Notes: generated from the letters alone by a model not told the origin. DNA of 64,000 nucleotides from Methyloceanibacter sp. wino2 (GCF_003071365.1 NZ_CP028960.1:3020501-3084500); one strand, 5' to 3'. Positions 17,756 to 26,681 are shown, counted from the stretch's first letter. Made by a program: numbers and translations.

Positions 17756-19711
17756 TCAGCCGCGCGGCGGGCGCCGGCGTTCGTCGAACCAGGGCCGGTA
17801 GTCGGTCGCCATGATGCGGCGCTGCGAGGCGGGCGCGCGGCGCTTGCAGGTCTTTGCTTCCTCGCTGCCTTCGAGCGCGCCCCAGCGCATCTCGGCGCAA
17901 TCGTTGATGTTGTAGGCCATCTCGAGGTCGTTGATGCGGACGAGGAGATCGTCGAGCGAGAGGGTCCACGACGAACCGTCACTGCGCTTGTAGGAGAACT
18001 TGCGCTTGCTGAGTTCGGTCAGAAGCGTTTCCTCGAGCTCCGCCTTCACCTCTTCGGGCGTCTTGCCTGGCGGCATGGCGTAGCGGTCCGGGCGCCTTGC
18101 GACGCGCTCCGGATACTTCCGTACGACATCCATGGCGATCAAGAGCCGCAAGTCGCGGGATGGCGTCGCGAAGTTTTCCCAGGGGCCGGAGGTTTCGAAG
18201 ATTGAAGGGCCGTTCGGCATCGCCACTGTCCCGCGGTTGCCGGCGAGAAACTCGCGCCCATTCTCGACAGAATTGACGCGCGCATTCACCTGTTCTTCGA
18301 GCGCCGTGACAGCTGCCGTCATGGCCTTCACCGGATCGAGCGGCGCAGGCGACATCACGTCGTCCATGCGGTCATAGAAGGTTTCAACGTCGATGGTCGA
18401 CTGCTGGAGAGAGAAGTCGCCGTAGTCCGGGTTCTCCTTGATTTCGGCGTTGGTCAACCGCCGCAGCGTGCCGTTGCTTCTCCGCTCGATGGGTCGGATG
18501 CGTTTGAAGCCGGGACCACCGAGCGCGGGGTCCTGCGCAAATAGGAAGTTGCCGCGCCAGAAACGTTTGCGTGCGACCGTCCCGTCTGGTTGTCCGTCGA
18601 CGGCGAGGAAGACGCCGGCGCTGTCATCGGTCTGCGGTACGCGCTTCACCAGCATGAGGATATGCCCGTAAGGATCGGCGTAGATCGTGCCGGGACGCAA
18701 GGCGTCGCGGGTCAGCGGTACGGGATAGAAATCCGTATTGTCGTCGTCGGCGGCTGTACGGCCGTTGCCCGAATGCACGCCGTCCGCAATCGATCTCACC
18801 AAGTAGTGCTGGAAGCCCGGCACAAGACCTTTCGGCCGTTGCGGCACGGTGTAGCGCACCTGCGATGCGGAGGCCGACCCGCCTCCGAAGAGACCGTTCG
18901 ACCTTGCCTTGCGGCTGCCTTGGGTGACGACAACACTCGACGGCTGTTCGTCGGCGATGTTCCACCATTTCGTGCACCGCGGCGGCCGTCCGCCGTCGCC
19001 GCGCGTGCATTGCGCATAGCCGAAGGGCAGCCCCATCTTGAAAGCGAAATAGGCCCGGAGGAAATAAGGGAGGTCGGCGCAGTCGGGCCGAATCCTCGCG
19101 CGCGTCTGATCTTCGTTCAGGCCAAGATGGTTGAACAACATGTTCCGCTGGTCGTCGTGCAGAACCTCGCCCATGGCTTTCCAGGACAGCTCCTCCTCGA
19201 CCGGAGCGTCGAAGAGCTTCTGGATCCAAGCCGAATAGAGGTTTTCCGTCGAGCGGTCCCATGCGTCGCGTATCGGCCAGACGTTCTTGCCGCCGCTTGC
19301 CCCGCGCGGCCGTTTGGCTGCGACCGCGATGTCGTGCGTGACATCGCGGCAGTTCGCGGCCGCCTCTTGCCGTATGAGCTTGGCCTGCCAGGCGCCGGCC
19401 TCGGGGGAGGCGACTTCGGCGGTCCAGAAATAGGGCGGTCCGACCTGCATGTCGGACGATTGAGCAATGACCTTTCCCGAAGGACCGATGAGCGCGAGTT
19501 CGCCGGCGAGAGGCTTCTCGGCCGCCACGATGACGCGCAAAGGCGCACCTTTCCAGGGCGAGATCGGCGATGATAGGAACGCGAGCCCGAATTCGTCGCA
19601 GGCAGCAGCTTCCTCGGCGCTTGCCTGCTGGCGCAGGAAAGCAACCAGGGTGAGAGCGATCAGAAAAGACGTGACCGCAGGGCGTACACTGGACTGGCGT
19701 ACAGGCAGCAT
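17756..19711 (-). CDS. Large secreted protein of unknown function
   Basis: 651 residues; signal peptide about residues 1-35 (SFLIALTLVAFLRQQASAEE). The N-terminal part (about 45-130) looks like a beta-sandwich. Then comes DCADLPYFLRAYFAFKMGLP around C211 and YADPYGHILMLVKRV around H350, an order reminiscent of papain-like NlpC/P60 or transglutaminase folds (inference). The C-terminal 250 residues are mostly charged and helical. ATG at 19711 follows a G-rich site; the open frame continues upstream but lacks coding character. No named family is recognised with certainty. An exported cell-envelope enzyme is plausible. Confidence 0.7.
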   Translation of the reverse strand: MLPVRQSSVRPAVTSFLIALTLVAFLRQQASAEEAAACDEFGLAFLSSPISPWKGAPLRVIVAAEKPLAGELALIGPSGKVIAQSSDMQVGPPYFWTAEVASPEAGAWQAKLIRQEAAANCRDVTHDIAVAAKRPRGASGGKNVWPIRDAWDRSTENLYSAWIQKLFDAPVEEELSWKAMGEVLHDDQRNMLFNHLGLNEDQTRARIRPDCADLPYFLRAYFAFKMGLPFGYAQCTRGDGGRPPRCTKWWNIADEQPSSVVVTQGSRKARSNGLFGGGSASASQVRYTVPQRPKGLVPGFQHYLVRSIADGVHSGNGRTAADDDNTDFYPVPLTRDALRPGTIYADPYGHILMLVKRVPQTDDSAGVFLAVDGQPDGTVARKRFWRGNFLFAQDPALGGPGFKRIRPIERRSNGTLRRLTNAEIKENPDYGDFSLQQSTIDVETFYDRMDDVMSPAPLDPVKAMTAAVTALEEQVNARVNSVENGREFLAGNRGTVAMPNGPSIFETSGPWENFATPSRDLRLLIAMDVVRKYPERVARRPDRYAMPPGKTPEEVKAELEETLLTELSKRKFSYKRSDGSSWTLSLDDLLVRINDLEMAYNINDCAEMRWGALEGSEEAKTCKRRAPASQRRIMATDYRPWFDERRRPPRG

Positions 19712-20028
19712 GGAACCCCCGTTACGACTCCCCAGCCGATCCCTAAGGGTACCGCGAAATCGCGCGTGGAAAAACCTCAAATACACGTATTCCGCGCGGT
19801 AGAACCCAGGGTCGTTCAGTCCACGGCGTTCCCGCCGTGATGAGGCCCTATTTGCGGGCGAATTGCCCATGTGAATTTTGGGGAAATCGGGGGCGAGGCG
19901 CCGGCAGCGGCCCGCGTCTGGGGGCCACTTGCGGCTTCCTTCCGAATCAAATCAAACGTTCCGCTGCCTCCCGACCCCTCCTGCCGTTCTTGCCGGTTCT
20001 GTCCGGACTAGCCTAGGCTCCGCTCCCG
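19712..20028. other. 317-nt divergent intergenic region
   Basis: No gene seen. It separates the minus-strand secreted protein from the plus-strand transporter. It contains one perfect hairpin: CACGGCG (19822-19828), loop TTCC, CGCCGTG (19833-19839). No clear -35/-10 pair was found on either strand. Confidence 0.5.
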
Positions 20029-21057
20029 ATGATCGACCAACCGCTTTCCTTCTTCGCAAATTTCGGACAGTACGAGCGCATCCTTTCGGCGACGATGGTC
20101 ACCTTTTCCATGCTCGGCATGGGGGCGACGCTGACGGTTCGCGACTTCGCGAACACGCTTGCTGCCTGGCGCGGTCTTGCAGTCGGGCTGATCGCGCAGC
20201 TCATCCTCGTCCCCATCTGGGCGGGGCTGACCATGTTCGCCATCAGCCTGTTTCCGGAGGGCTTCGGCGGCTTGTCGATGGCGGGCGCCATCGGTATTGC
20301 CACGGGGATCGCGTTGATCGCGGCGATGCCCGGCGGTTCGCTCTCGAACCTGCTCACCTTCATCGGCAACGGCAACGTCGCACTGTCCGTCTCGTTGACG
20401 GCCATCACGACGCTCATCTGCCTCTTTGCCACGCCGATCGTTCTGGCGGCGCTTGTGAACGTTCAAGTGCCCGGCGAGTTCAGCATCGACAAGCTGCAGA
20501 TCATGCTGGATATCGGTCTGTTTCTGATCGTGCCGCTGCTCGTTGGCATGGTCATCCGGCGCTTGACCCATTCCAAGCAACAGATCCGGTTCACGAAGGT
20601 CATGGTGCGGGCGAGCCTCGCCATGCTGGCGTTGATCATCATCGGCTCGCTCGGTGCCGGGCGGCTGCAGTTCGGCCCCTACGGTTGGTTGGGACCGGCC
20701 ATTGTCGCCGTCTTCGGTCTCGGCGCGCTGCTTCTGACGCGGCTCTGCGCTTTCGCCTGCGGCATGGTTGAGCGCGACGCGCTGGCCATCGTCATCGAAG
20801 TCGTCGTGAAGAACGGCTTGCTGGCCTTGCTGGTCGTAACGTCCATGTTCCCGAACGAGATGCTGTCGGGCGGGGAGGGCCAGGAGATCAACGGTCAAGC
20901 CGTTACCCATCAAGCCTTCAATCCGATCATTGCCGCGCGTGACGGCTGTATCTTTGTCGTCCTGTTTTTCAGCGGCTTTGCGCTGATCGCCGGGTCGTCG
21001 GCGTCGCTCCGTGGGCGCAAACGGCGGGGCCGGCAGGTCGAGGCGCCGTTCCCCTAG
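20029..21057 (+). CDS. Bile acid:sodium symporter (BASS) family transporter
   Basis: 342 residues with about nine membrane helices. The BASS-type discontinuous helix motif is visible as PGGSLSNLLTFIGNGNVALS near residue 105, and a second conserved segment is VVVKNGLLALLV near 262. The family moves organic anions or small acids with sodium; bacterial members carry diverse substrates, so none is assigned. ATG at 20029. The C-terminus is a basic cytoplasmic tail (GRKRRGRQ). It stands alone on the plus strand. Confidence 0.85.
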   Translation: MIDQPLSFFANFGQYERILSATMVTFSMLGMGATLTVRDFANTLAAWRGLAVGLIAQLILVPIWAGLTMFAISLFPEGFGGLSMAGAIGIATGIALIAAMPGGSLSNLLTFIGNGNVALSVSLTAITTLICLFATPIVLAALVNVQVPGEFSIDKLQIMLDIGLFLIVPLLVGMVIRRLTHSKQQIRFTKVMVRASLAMLALIIIGSLGAGRLQFGPYGWLGPAIVAVFGLGALLLTRLCAFACGMVERDALAIVIEVVVKNGLLALLVVTSMFPNEMLSGGEGQEINGQAVTHQAFNPIIAARDGCIFVVLFFSGFALIAGSSASLRGRKRRGRQVEAPFP

Positions 21058-21171
21058 GTCGCGGCCTAGCGTCTCTTCAGCTTCCCCCTAGAGCGGATGC
21101 GGGTTTAGCGGATGCCGGACAATGGCGTTTGAGATAGGGTCGGCGCGGTCTTGTCCTTGGAGAATTCTCGA

Positions 21172-22119
21172 ATGCTATTCCTCCGCCCATGTCATGCTGT
21201 CGGGCTCGCTCTGACCTTGGGCGTCTTTGCGTCCGCGAGCGCCGCTGCGGAAGAGGAGATGGCGTGGCGGGTCGACAGATACGACAGCGATGTCCCGGAG
21301 CACGCGGAGACCGTGATCCTGACCTATGGCATTCCCGAAACGGATGCGGTTGCCTTCGAGGCGATGTGCGGCGGGGCGGACGGCGCAACGCCGCGTGCGA
21401 TCTTCTGGTACGACACGGTCGACCTTGACGAAAACCAGGACGTGGTTCTGTCGCTTTCGGTTGGAGATCTCGCCGAAGAAGTGCCCGCCAAGGCCTATGG
21501 CAAGGACGCCGAAGTCGGCGTGTCCGGACTTCGGGCCGTACTGAGTGCCACGGCGCCTCTGTGGGAAGCCATGGCAAACGACGACCTCCTAACCTATGGC
21601 ATCGCGGGTGGGGAAAAGCAGGAGCTGCATCTGACAGGTGCCGCCAACGCGCTGCGGAAGTTCACGGCCGCCTGCAGCGGCGGGGCGTGGCCGGACGCTC
21701 AAGACGAGGCCGCGGCGGGGGATCCAAGTGCCCAAACGGCCGGATCCGCGATCGCCGCCGCGATAGACGATTTGGCATCGCAGGCGCCGCGTGGGCCCGT
21801 GAGCCCCAAGGTGGATGCGGTGTCGTGCGACAGGTTCGGCACGATCAAATCCGAGCGCTCGGAGGTCTCGGCGGAGATCACCTTCGTCAACAAGGCAGAC
21901 GGCTATCGCGGCCTTGTGTGGATCGATACCGACGGCACGCCTGTCGACCACACGGGGATCAATCAGGGCGAGACGGTCGTCGTGCCAACGTTCGAGACTC
22001 ATGCCTGGATGATCACGGACGGTCCCGGCAATTGCATCGAGTTGGTTGTGGCCGAGGAAGGGGGCGCGACGTTCGAGATCACCGCGCCCGCGCCGGTCCT
22101 CGGACCCGGGAACGACTGA
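21172..22119 (+). CDS. Secreted protein with C-terminal VHL-beta-like domain
   Basis: 315 residues; signal peptide to about residue 25 (ALTLGVFASASAAAEEE). Residues 26-165 form one domain containing two Cys; a Ala/Asp-rich linker follows. The last about 90 residues begin SCDRFGTIKSE and contain ITFVNKADGYRGLVWIDTDG, then GETVVVPTFETHAWMITDG. This order (N in the first strand, W-I/L-D/N-x-D-G, then T-x-x-H-x-W) matches the von Hippel-Lindau beta domain known in some secreted bacterial proteins. ATG at 21172 follows TTGGAGAA; an in-frame TTG at 21151 is the alternative. The function of the bacterial domain is unknown. Confidence 0.72.
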   Translation: MLFLRPCHAVGLALTLGVFASASAAAEEEMAWRVDRYDSDVPEHAETVILTYGIPETDAVAFEAMCGGADGATPRAIFWYDTVDLDENQDVVLSLSVGDLAEEVPAKAYGKDAEVGVSGLRAVLSATAPLWEAMANDDLLTYGIAGGEKQELHLTGAANALRKFTAACSGGAWPDAQDEAAAGDPSAQTAGSAIAAAIDDLASQAPRGPVSPKVDAVSCDRFGTIKSERSEVSAEITFVNKADGYRGLVWIDTDGTPVDHTGINQGETVVVPTFETHAWMITDGPGNCIELVVAEEGGATFEITAPAPVLGPGND

Positions 22120-22355
22120 GCGGGGCGCACACGCTTTTCGGTGTTCCTCGCGTCGAAGTCTCGATTTTCCGAGTCTCGCACGCGCAGCGTGCCCCCCTAG
22201 ATTGCCGATATTGCCCTCTTCCGTAGGCAGCGGGCGGCTGGGCTGATATCACAGGCGGGCCGGTAGCGGTCGAATCGGCGTTGCGGGCTGCGGGGCCCGT
22301 TTCAGCCGGTTCTTCCCCGGGTCGATGTCTAAAAATTCCTGAGATTGGGCGGTTT

Positions 22356-23735
22356 ATGCAGGACGCGTTGAGCGATTTTCCTTTACGCGACGAGGAAGGG
22401 GATGTCCGTCCCGAGTTCCTCCATGCGGTCGCCGACGCGCTGGAGGAGGGGGACGTTTCCCGTGCGCGCGAGCTGACGCTCGATCTGCACGAAGCCGACC
22501 TTGCCGATCTTCTCGAAATCTTGCGTCAGGACGACCGTGCGCGCCTCATTGAGGCGCTCGGCGCAGACTTCAAGGCCGCGGCTTTGCCCGAGCTCGACGA
22601 GGCGGTGCGCGACCAGGTTCTCGAGGAGATGCCGCCGGAGCAGGTGGCGGAGGCACTGCAGGAGCTTGATTCCGACGAAGCGGTCTACCTGCTCGAGGAT
22701 CTCGATCGGAAGGATCGGGAGGACATCCTCTCCAAGCTTCCCTATTTCGAGCGCATCGCTCTGCAGCGGAGCCTGGAATATCCGGAAGACTCCGCCGGCC
22801 GCATGATGCAGACCGATCTGATCGCCGTGCCGCCGTTCTGGTCCGTCGGTCAGACCATCGACTACATGCGCGAGGCGGACGATCTGCCGGAGCGCTTCTA
22901 CGAAATCTTCGTGGTCGACCCGGCCTATCACCTGATCGGTTGTGTGGCGCTTAACAGAATTCTGCGGTCCAAACGTCCGACCGAGGTCGAGACCATTATC
23001 GACGAAGAGATGCATCCGATCCCGGTCGAAGCCGACCAAGAAGAGGTGGCGCGCCAGTTCGAACGCTACAATCTGAACTCGGCGCCGGTGGTCGACGAGG
23101 ACGGTCGTCTCGTAGGTGTCATCACCGCCGACGACATCGTCGAAGTGGTGCAGGAAGAGGCATCGGAAGACATTTTGGCCATGGGTGGTGTCGGCGGCGA
23201 GTCCGTGGTCGACACGGTCTGGGAGACGACGCGGCTACGCTTTGCTTGGCTCGTGGCCAATTTGATCACCGCCATTGCCGCCTCCATCGTCATCAGCTTC
23301 TTCGAGGCGACCATCGAGCAAATGGTAGCGCTCGCCGTGCTCATGCCCATCGTCGCGTCCATGGGTGGCAATGCGGGTACGCAGACCATGACCGTCGCGG
23401 TTCGCGCGCTCGCGACCCAGGATTTGGGACCCGCCAATGCCATGCGCGTCATTTTGCGCGAATGCGCCGTGGGTCTGCTCAACGGCTTGCTCTTCGCCGT
23501 CATCATGGCTCTGATCGCGTATTTCTGGTTCGGGAGCGACGGCCTCGGGGTCGTCATCGGCGTGGCGATGGTCGTCAATCTGTTCGCCGCCGCGCTCGCC
23601 GGCATCCTGATCCCCCTCGGGCTCGATGCGCTTGACCTCGATCCTGCCATTGCTTCCGGCGTATTTGTCACGACCGTCACCGATGTTGTGGGATTCTTCG
23701 CCTTCCTTGGCCTGGCCGCTTTGTGGTTAGCTTAG
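22356..23735 (+). CDS. mgtE: Magnesium transporter MgtE
   Basis: 459 residues; homodimeric Mg2+ channel gated by cytosolic Mg2+. The N-terminal superhelical domain (about 20-130, with EEMPPEQVAEALQELDSDEA) is followed by two CBS domains (about 140-260, GRMMQTDLIAVPPFW and VDEDGRLVGVITADDIVE). Five membrane helices complete it, with MPIVASMGGNAGTQTMTVAV forming the conserved pore region. The ATG at 22356 was chosen because the N-domain begins directly after it. The 236 nt upstream show no recognisable Mg2+ riboswitch. Confidence 0.95.
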   Translation: MQDALSDFPLRDEEGDVRPEFLHAVADALEEGDVSRARELTLDLHEADLADLLEILRQDDRARLIEALGADFKAAALPELDEAVRDQVLEEMPPEQVAEALQELDSDEAVYLLEDLDRKDREDILSKLPYFERIALQRSLEYPEDSAGRMMQTDLIAVPPFWSVGQTIDYMREADDLPERFYEIFVVDPAYHLIGCVALNRILRSKRPTEVETIIDEEMHPIPVEADQEEVARQFERYNLNSAPVVDEDGRLVGVITADDIVEVVQEEASEDILAMGGVGGESVVDTVWETTRLRFAWLVANLITAIAASIVISFFEATIEQMVALAVLMPIVASMGGNAGTQTMTVAVRALATQDLGPANAMRVILRECAVGLLNGLLFAVIMALIAYFWFGSDGLGVVIGVAMVVNLFAAALAGILIPLGLDALDLDPAIASGVFVTTVTDVVGFFAFLGLAALWLA

Positions 23736-23750
23736 GCGCGAGGGGGCTTC

Positions 23751-24583
23751 ATGTTCTTCTATTTGGCCAAGGCGGTTTGGTTCGTCCTGCAGCCATCCAC
23801 GTTCATTGCGCTCTTGATCGGCTACGGCGCGATCCTGATCTGGACGGGCTGGGCGCGGTGGGGCCGGCGCTTCGTCTCGATCGGGGCCGTTCTGCTCCTG
23901 GTGGTCGGCCTGTCGCCCCTGGGCAATGCGCTGATCCTGCCGCTCGAGGACCGCTTCCCACGGGCCGATCTCGATCAACAGCCTGCACCGGCAGGGTTCA
24001 TCATATTGGGGGGGCGGAGAACCGCCTTGTCGGCAGCGCCCGCAAAGCGCCGACCTTGAACGAGGCCGGCGAACGGCTGCTGGAAGGGGCGATCCTGGCG
24101 CTGCGGTTTCCCGATGCCAAAGTCGCCTTCTCCGGCGGGGACGCGGGCATTCTCTATAAATCCGACAGCGAAGCGCAGGGAGCGGCAGACATCCTCACCA
24201 GTCTAGGCGTTGAAAGAGGACGCCTCGTGTTGGAAGCCAATGCGCGCGACACCTATGAGAACGCGGTCTTCCTGAAGAAGGAGCTGGACCGAGGTGGCGC
24301 CTTCAGCCAGGGAACGCGCTGGCTGCTGATTACGTCAGCATACCATATGCCCCGGTCCATCGGGGCGTTCCGCCAGGCCGGCTTCGATGTAGAGCCGTGG
24401 CCGGTTGATTACAGGACGCGCGGACCCGAGGACTTCACCAAGCCGTTCGACAAGGTCTCGGAAGGCTTGCGGCGGGTCGACACGGCGACCCGCGAATGGG
24501 TGGGGCTTGTGGCCTATTGGCTGACGGGCCGCACTAATGCGCTGTTCCCATCACCAGATCCGACTGAGGACAGTCAGGGCTGA
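23751..24583 (+). pseudogene. YdcF/DUF218 (ElyC/SanA-type) membrane protein, frameshifted
   Basis: The N-terminal 88 codons (two membrane helices, then PAPAGFIILGG) are in the frame of ATG 23751. The remainder, starting AENRLVGSARKAPTLNEAGE and containing the DUF218 blocks LEANARDTYENAVF and LITSAYHMPRSIGAFRQAGF, is in another frame. The break is at a run of seven G (24008-24014). One more G would restore a 277-residue protein reading GFIILGGAENR. The family is linked to envelope polysaccharide or cell-wall stress. A sequencing error is likely; a real knockout or -1 slippage on the G7 run is not excluded. Its end overlaps convergent bufC by 50 nt. Confidence 0.8.
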
Positions 24584-25352
24584 CGCAAGCAAGCGCGCCT
24601 GTGTCGAGCCACGTCTTGAGATAGGTCGCCGCGCGTAGTTCGGCCTCCTCAGGTCCGGCGAAGGTCGCGACCATCTCGCACAGAACCCCAAACCGCACGC
24701 CTCGCGTGGCCTCGGCCCACATCATGGCCTCTTCGGCACTGAGCGGCCGGAAACGCGCCGTGAGATCCTGCCGCCAAACGAGAATGTTCTGAGGCTCGGC
24801 GAGGTGCACCGGCGGGGGAGGTGTCGTGCCGCCGTCGAGCGCCATCCAAATATCGGCGGCGTTTGTCTTGAATCGAAGCCGTTGCGCGGTCGGGTGGGGC
24901 GTGAAGACCAGCTCCGCCCAGTCGTCGGGCGGGATCGCGGCGAGTTCTTCGATGGAGACCGGCGCGGCATCGGGACCGTCGAAGGCGTCGGCAAGCGCCT
25001 TTTCGAGCGCGGCGAGTTCCGCCACTTCCTTGTGCTTGGAAAACGGCGCCGTCGTCCGCGCGAAACCTGGCAGGTAGCGGCCGAACCAGCGCGCATTGCG
25101 CTTGTCCGAAGGGTGTGCGGCGATATAGGCATGAGACAGGCGGGAGAACGCATCGTCGCCGAGATAGGTGTGCGTCAGCTCGTAGTCTTTGCCGAGGATC
25201 TCGGCGAGCCGCAGTCCGTAGGCATTGCGATAAACGCTGAAGAGCGTAGTTCGATCCTCGGTCGCGCTGTCGTTGATATCGTTCAGGGCTGTGTTGTCGC
25301 CGCCCACGATGCCGGCCTGGAATCGCGCCTGCAGGTCTTTGAGACTGGTCAT
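24534..25352 (-). CDS. bufC: HvfC/BufC family bufferin modification partner (DUF2063)
   Basis: 272 residues. The N-terminal DUF2063 domain (about 5-100, LQARFQAGIVGG... SVYRNAYGLRLAEILGKDYE...AYIAAHPSD) is followed by a C-terminal domain with the run TARFRPLSAEEAMMWAEAT. Proteins of this family partner with a DUF692/MNIO enzyme to bring the precursor peptide to it. It is the third gene of the bufA-bufB-bufC set, 22 nt after bufB. The DNA-binding label often given to DUF2063 is not supported by this context. Confidence 0.88.
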   Translation of the reverse strand: MTSLKDLQARFQAGIVGGDNTALNDINDSATEDRTTLFSVYRNAYGLRLAEILGKDYELTHTYLGDDAFSRLSHAYIAAHPSDKRNARWFGRYLPGFARTTAPFSKHKEVAELAALEKALADAFDGPDAAPVSIEELAAIPPDDWAELVFTPHPTAQRLRFKTNAADIWMALDGGTTPPPPVHLAEPQNILVWRQDLTARFRPLSAEEAMMWAEATRGVRFGVLCEMVATFAGPEEAELRAATYLKTWLDTGALACVSPDCPQSDLVMGTAH

Positions 25353-25374
25353 GACAATCCCGTCACCACTGCCG

Positions 25375-26235
25375 TCATTCTGCGGCGATCACCTTCTTGG
25401 CCTCGGCGACCTCCTGGGCAATCTTGCGTGCGATGTCGAGCTCGGCAATGACCTCCGCCAACGGAGGAATGTTGTCGTCCCGCTCGATCATGGTCGACAC
25501 CGGGCCGAAATGAGAGACCGTCTCGCGGTAGAAGTCCCAAACTTCGTCGCACACGGGATGGTCGTGCGTATCGACGATGTGGTCGCCTTCGTGGCTGTGG
25601 CCGGCGAGGTGAAACTGCACGATGCGATCGCGCGGAACCCCATGCAGGAAGTCGCGCGTCGAGAAGCCGTGATTGCAGGCGCTGACATAGACGTTGTTGA
25701 CATCGAACAGCAGCCAGCAATCGGCTCGGCGGGCGACCTCGCTCACGAAATCCCATTCGCTCATCTCGGACTCCGCGAAGGTCACGTAGCTCGAAACGTT
25801 CTCCAGGGTGAGGCGGCGGCCCAGGAAGTCCTGCACACGGCTGACGCGGTCGACCACATGCTCGAGGGCTTCCTGCGTATACGGAATCGGCAGGAGGTCG
25901 TGCAGGTTGACGCCATGTACGCCCGTCCAGCACAGATGATCGGAAATCCATTTCGGCTCGGCGCGGTCGGCCAGCGTCTTGAGTTCCGTCAGATACTCCA
26001 TGTCGAGCGGTGCAGTGGAGGCGATCGACAAGGACACGCCGTGCATCACGATCGGATAGCGTTCGGCGATCTCGTCCAGGACCCGCAACGGCTTGCCGCC
26101 GGGGATCATGTAATTCTCGGAGATGACCTCGAACCAGTCGACATTGGGGTCGCCGGACAGAATCTCGTCGTAGTGCTCGGGCCGAAGCCCAAGACCGAAG
26201 CCGAGATAGGGTGGTTTGTGGTCGGACAATGCCAT
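25375..26235 (-). CDS. bufB: MNIO family bufferin maturase (DUF692)
   Basis: 286 residues, TIM-barrel multinuclear non-haem iron enzyme. Visible metal-site blocks are MHGVSLSIAS, WISDHLCWTG, LENVSSYV, LLFDVNNVYVSA and FHLAGHSHEGDHIVDTHDHP. Family knowledge: MNIO enzymes oxidatively modify cysteines of bufferin peptides (thiooxazole formation in the Caulobacter bufferins). ATG at 26235 is used; a TTG six bases upstream is also in frame. It sits between the Cys-rich precursor gene and bufC, so its substrate is almost certainly the neighbouring bufA product. Confidence 0.93.
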   Translation of the reverse strand: MALSDHKPPYLGFGLGLRPEHYDEILSGDPNVDWFEVISENYMIPGGKPLRVLDEIAERYPIVMHGVSLSIASTAPLDMEYLTELKTLADRAEPKWISDHLCWTGVHGVNLHDLLPIPYTQEALEHVVDRVSRVQDFLGRRLTLENVSSYVTFAESEMSEWDFVSEVARRADCWLLFDVNNVYVSACNHGFSTRDFLHGVPRDRIVQFHLAGHSHEGDHIVDTHDHPVCDEVWDFYRETVSHFGPVSTMIERDDNIPPLAEVIAELDIARKIAQEVAEAKKVIAAE

Positions 26236-26279
26236 CTCCAACGGTGCTTAGCACCCATAGTCATATAGGAAGTGGCGAA

Positions 26280-26301
26280 GCCGGCCGCAAACGCGGCCGG
26301 C
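26280..26301 (-). other. Intercistronic hairpin between bufA and bufB
   Basis: Perfect 9-bp GC-only stem (26280-26288 with 26293-26301) and a 4-nt loop, in the 82-nt gap between the two genes, with no T run. It could stabilise the 3' end of the bufA message or reduce read-through, giving more peptide than enzyme (inference). Confidence 0.5.
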
Positions 26302-26317
26302 TCCGGCCGTGGCGGGG

Positions 26318-26575
26318 CTAGCTCTTGAACTCGCCGCCCTGTTCGGCGCACTCGGTGTCCGTCGTGACGACGAAACCTTTGCCCTTGCAGGCATTGTGGC
26401 CCTTGCAGGCGTTCGAAGCGGTCTTACAGGCGCTCTGGCCCTTACAGGCATTCACGCCGAAGCACTTTCCGGTCTCGCCGCCAGCGGCCAGGGCGGACGT
26501 GGCAAGCGTGCCGGATACGATTAGCGCAGCAGCCGTAAGGGCAATCTTGGTCCCGGACTTCTGGTTCATCTTCAT
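26318..26575 (-). CDS. bufA: BufA2-type periplasmic bufferin metallophore precursor
   Basis: 85 residues. Signal peptide about 1-30 ([22 protein letters not shown]) directs export. The mature part has six cysteines. Four fall in an xACK(G/T) pattern, [20 protein letters not shown] then HNACKGKGF, with spacings of 6, 7 and 6 residues, and a last Cys in [10 protein letters not shown]. This matches the small secreted partner of MNIO enzymes; bufferins bind or buffer copper in the periplasm after Cys modification. The ATG at 26575 follows AGGAG at good spacing. It is first in the bufABC operon and faces away from a stress-protein gene. Confidence 0.9.
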   Translation of the reverse strand: MKMNQKSGTKIALTAAALIVSGTLATSALAAGGETGKCFGVNACKGQSACKTASNACKGHNACKGKGFVVTTDTECAEQGGEFKS

Positions 26576-26681
26576 GGATACTCTCCTAGTGTGTGGGTGT
26601 TCCCAATTTCTGGCGCCGAACGCCATCGTTGGACGGTAGCCTCAAATCCCGGAACGCATGCGTCACACCTCTTCAAAGCGT

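Noticed and set aside
22120-22355. Mg2+ riboswitch ahead of mgtE
   Set aside because: The region was read for M-box (ykoK) or mgtA-leader-like conserved cores; none recognised.
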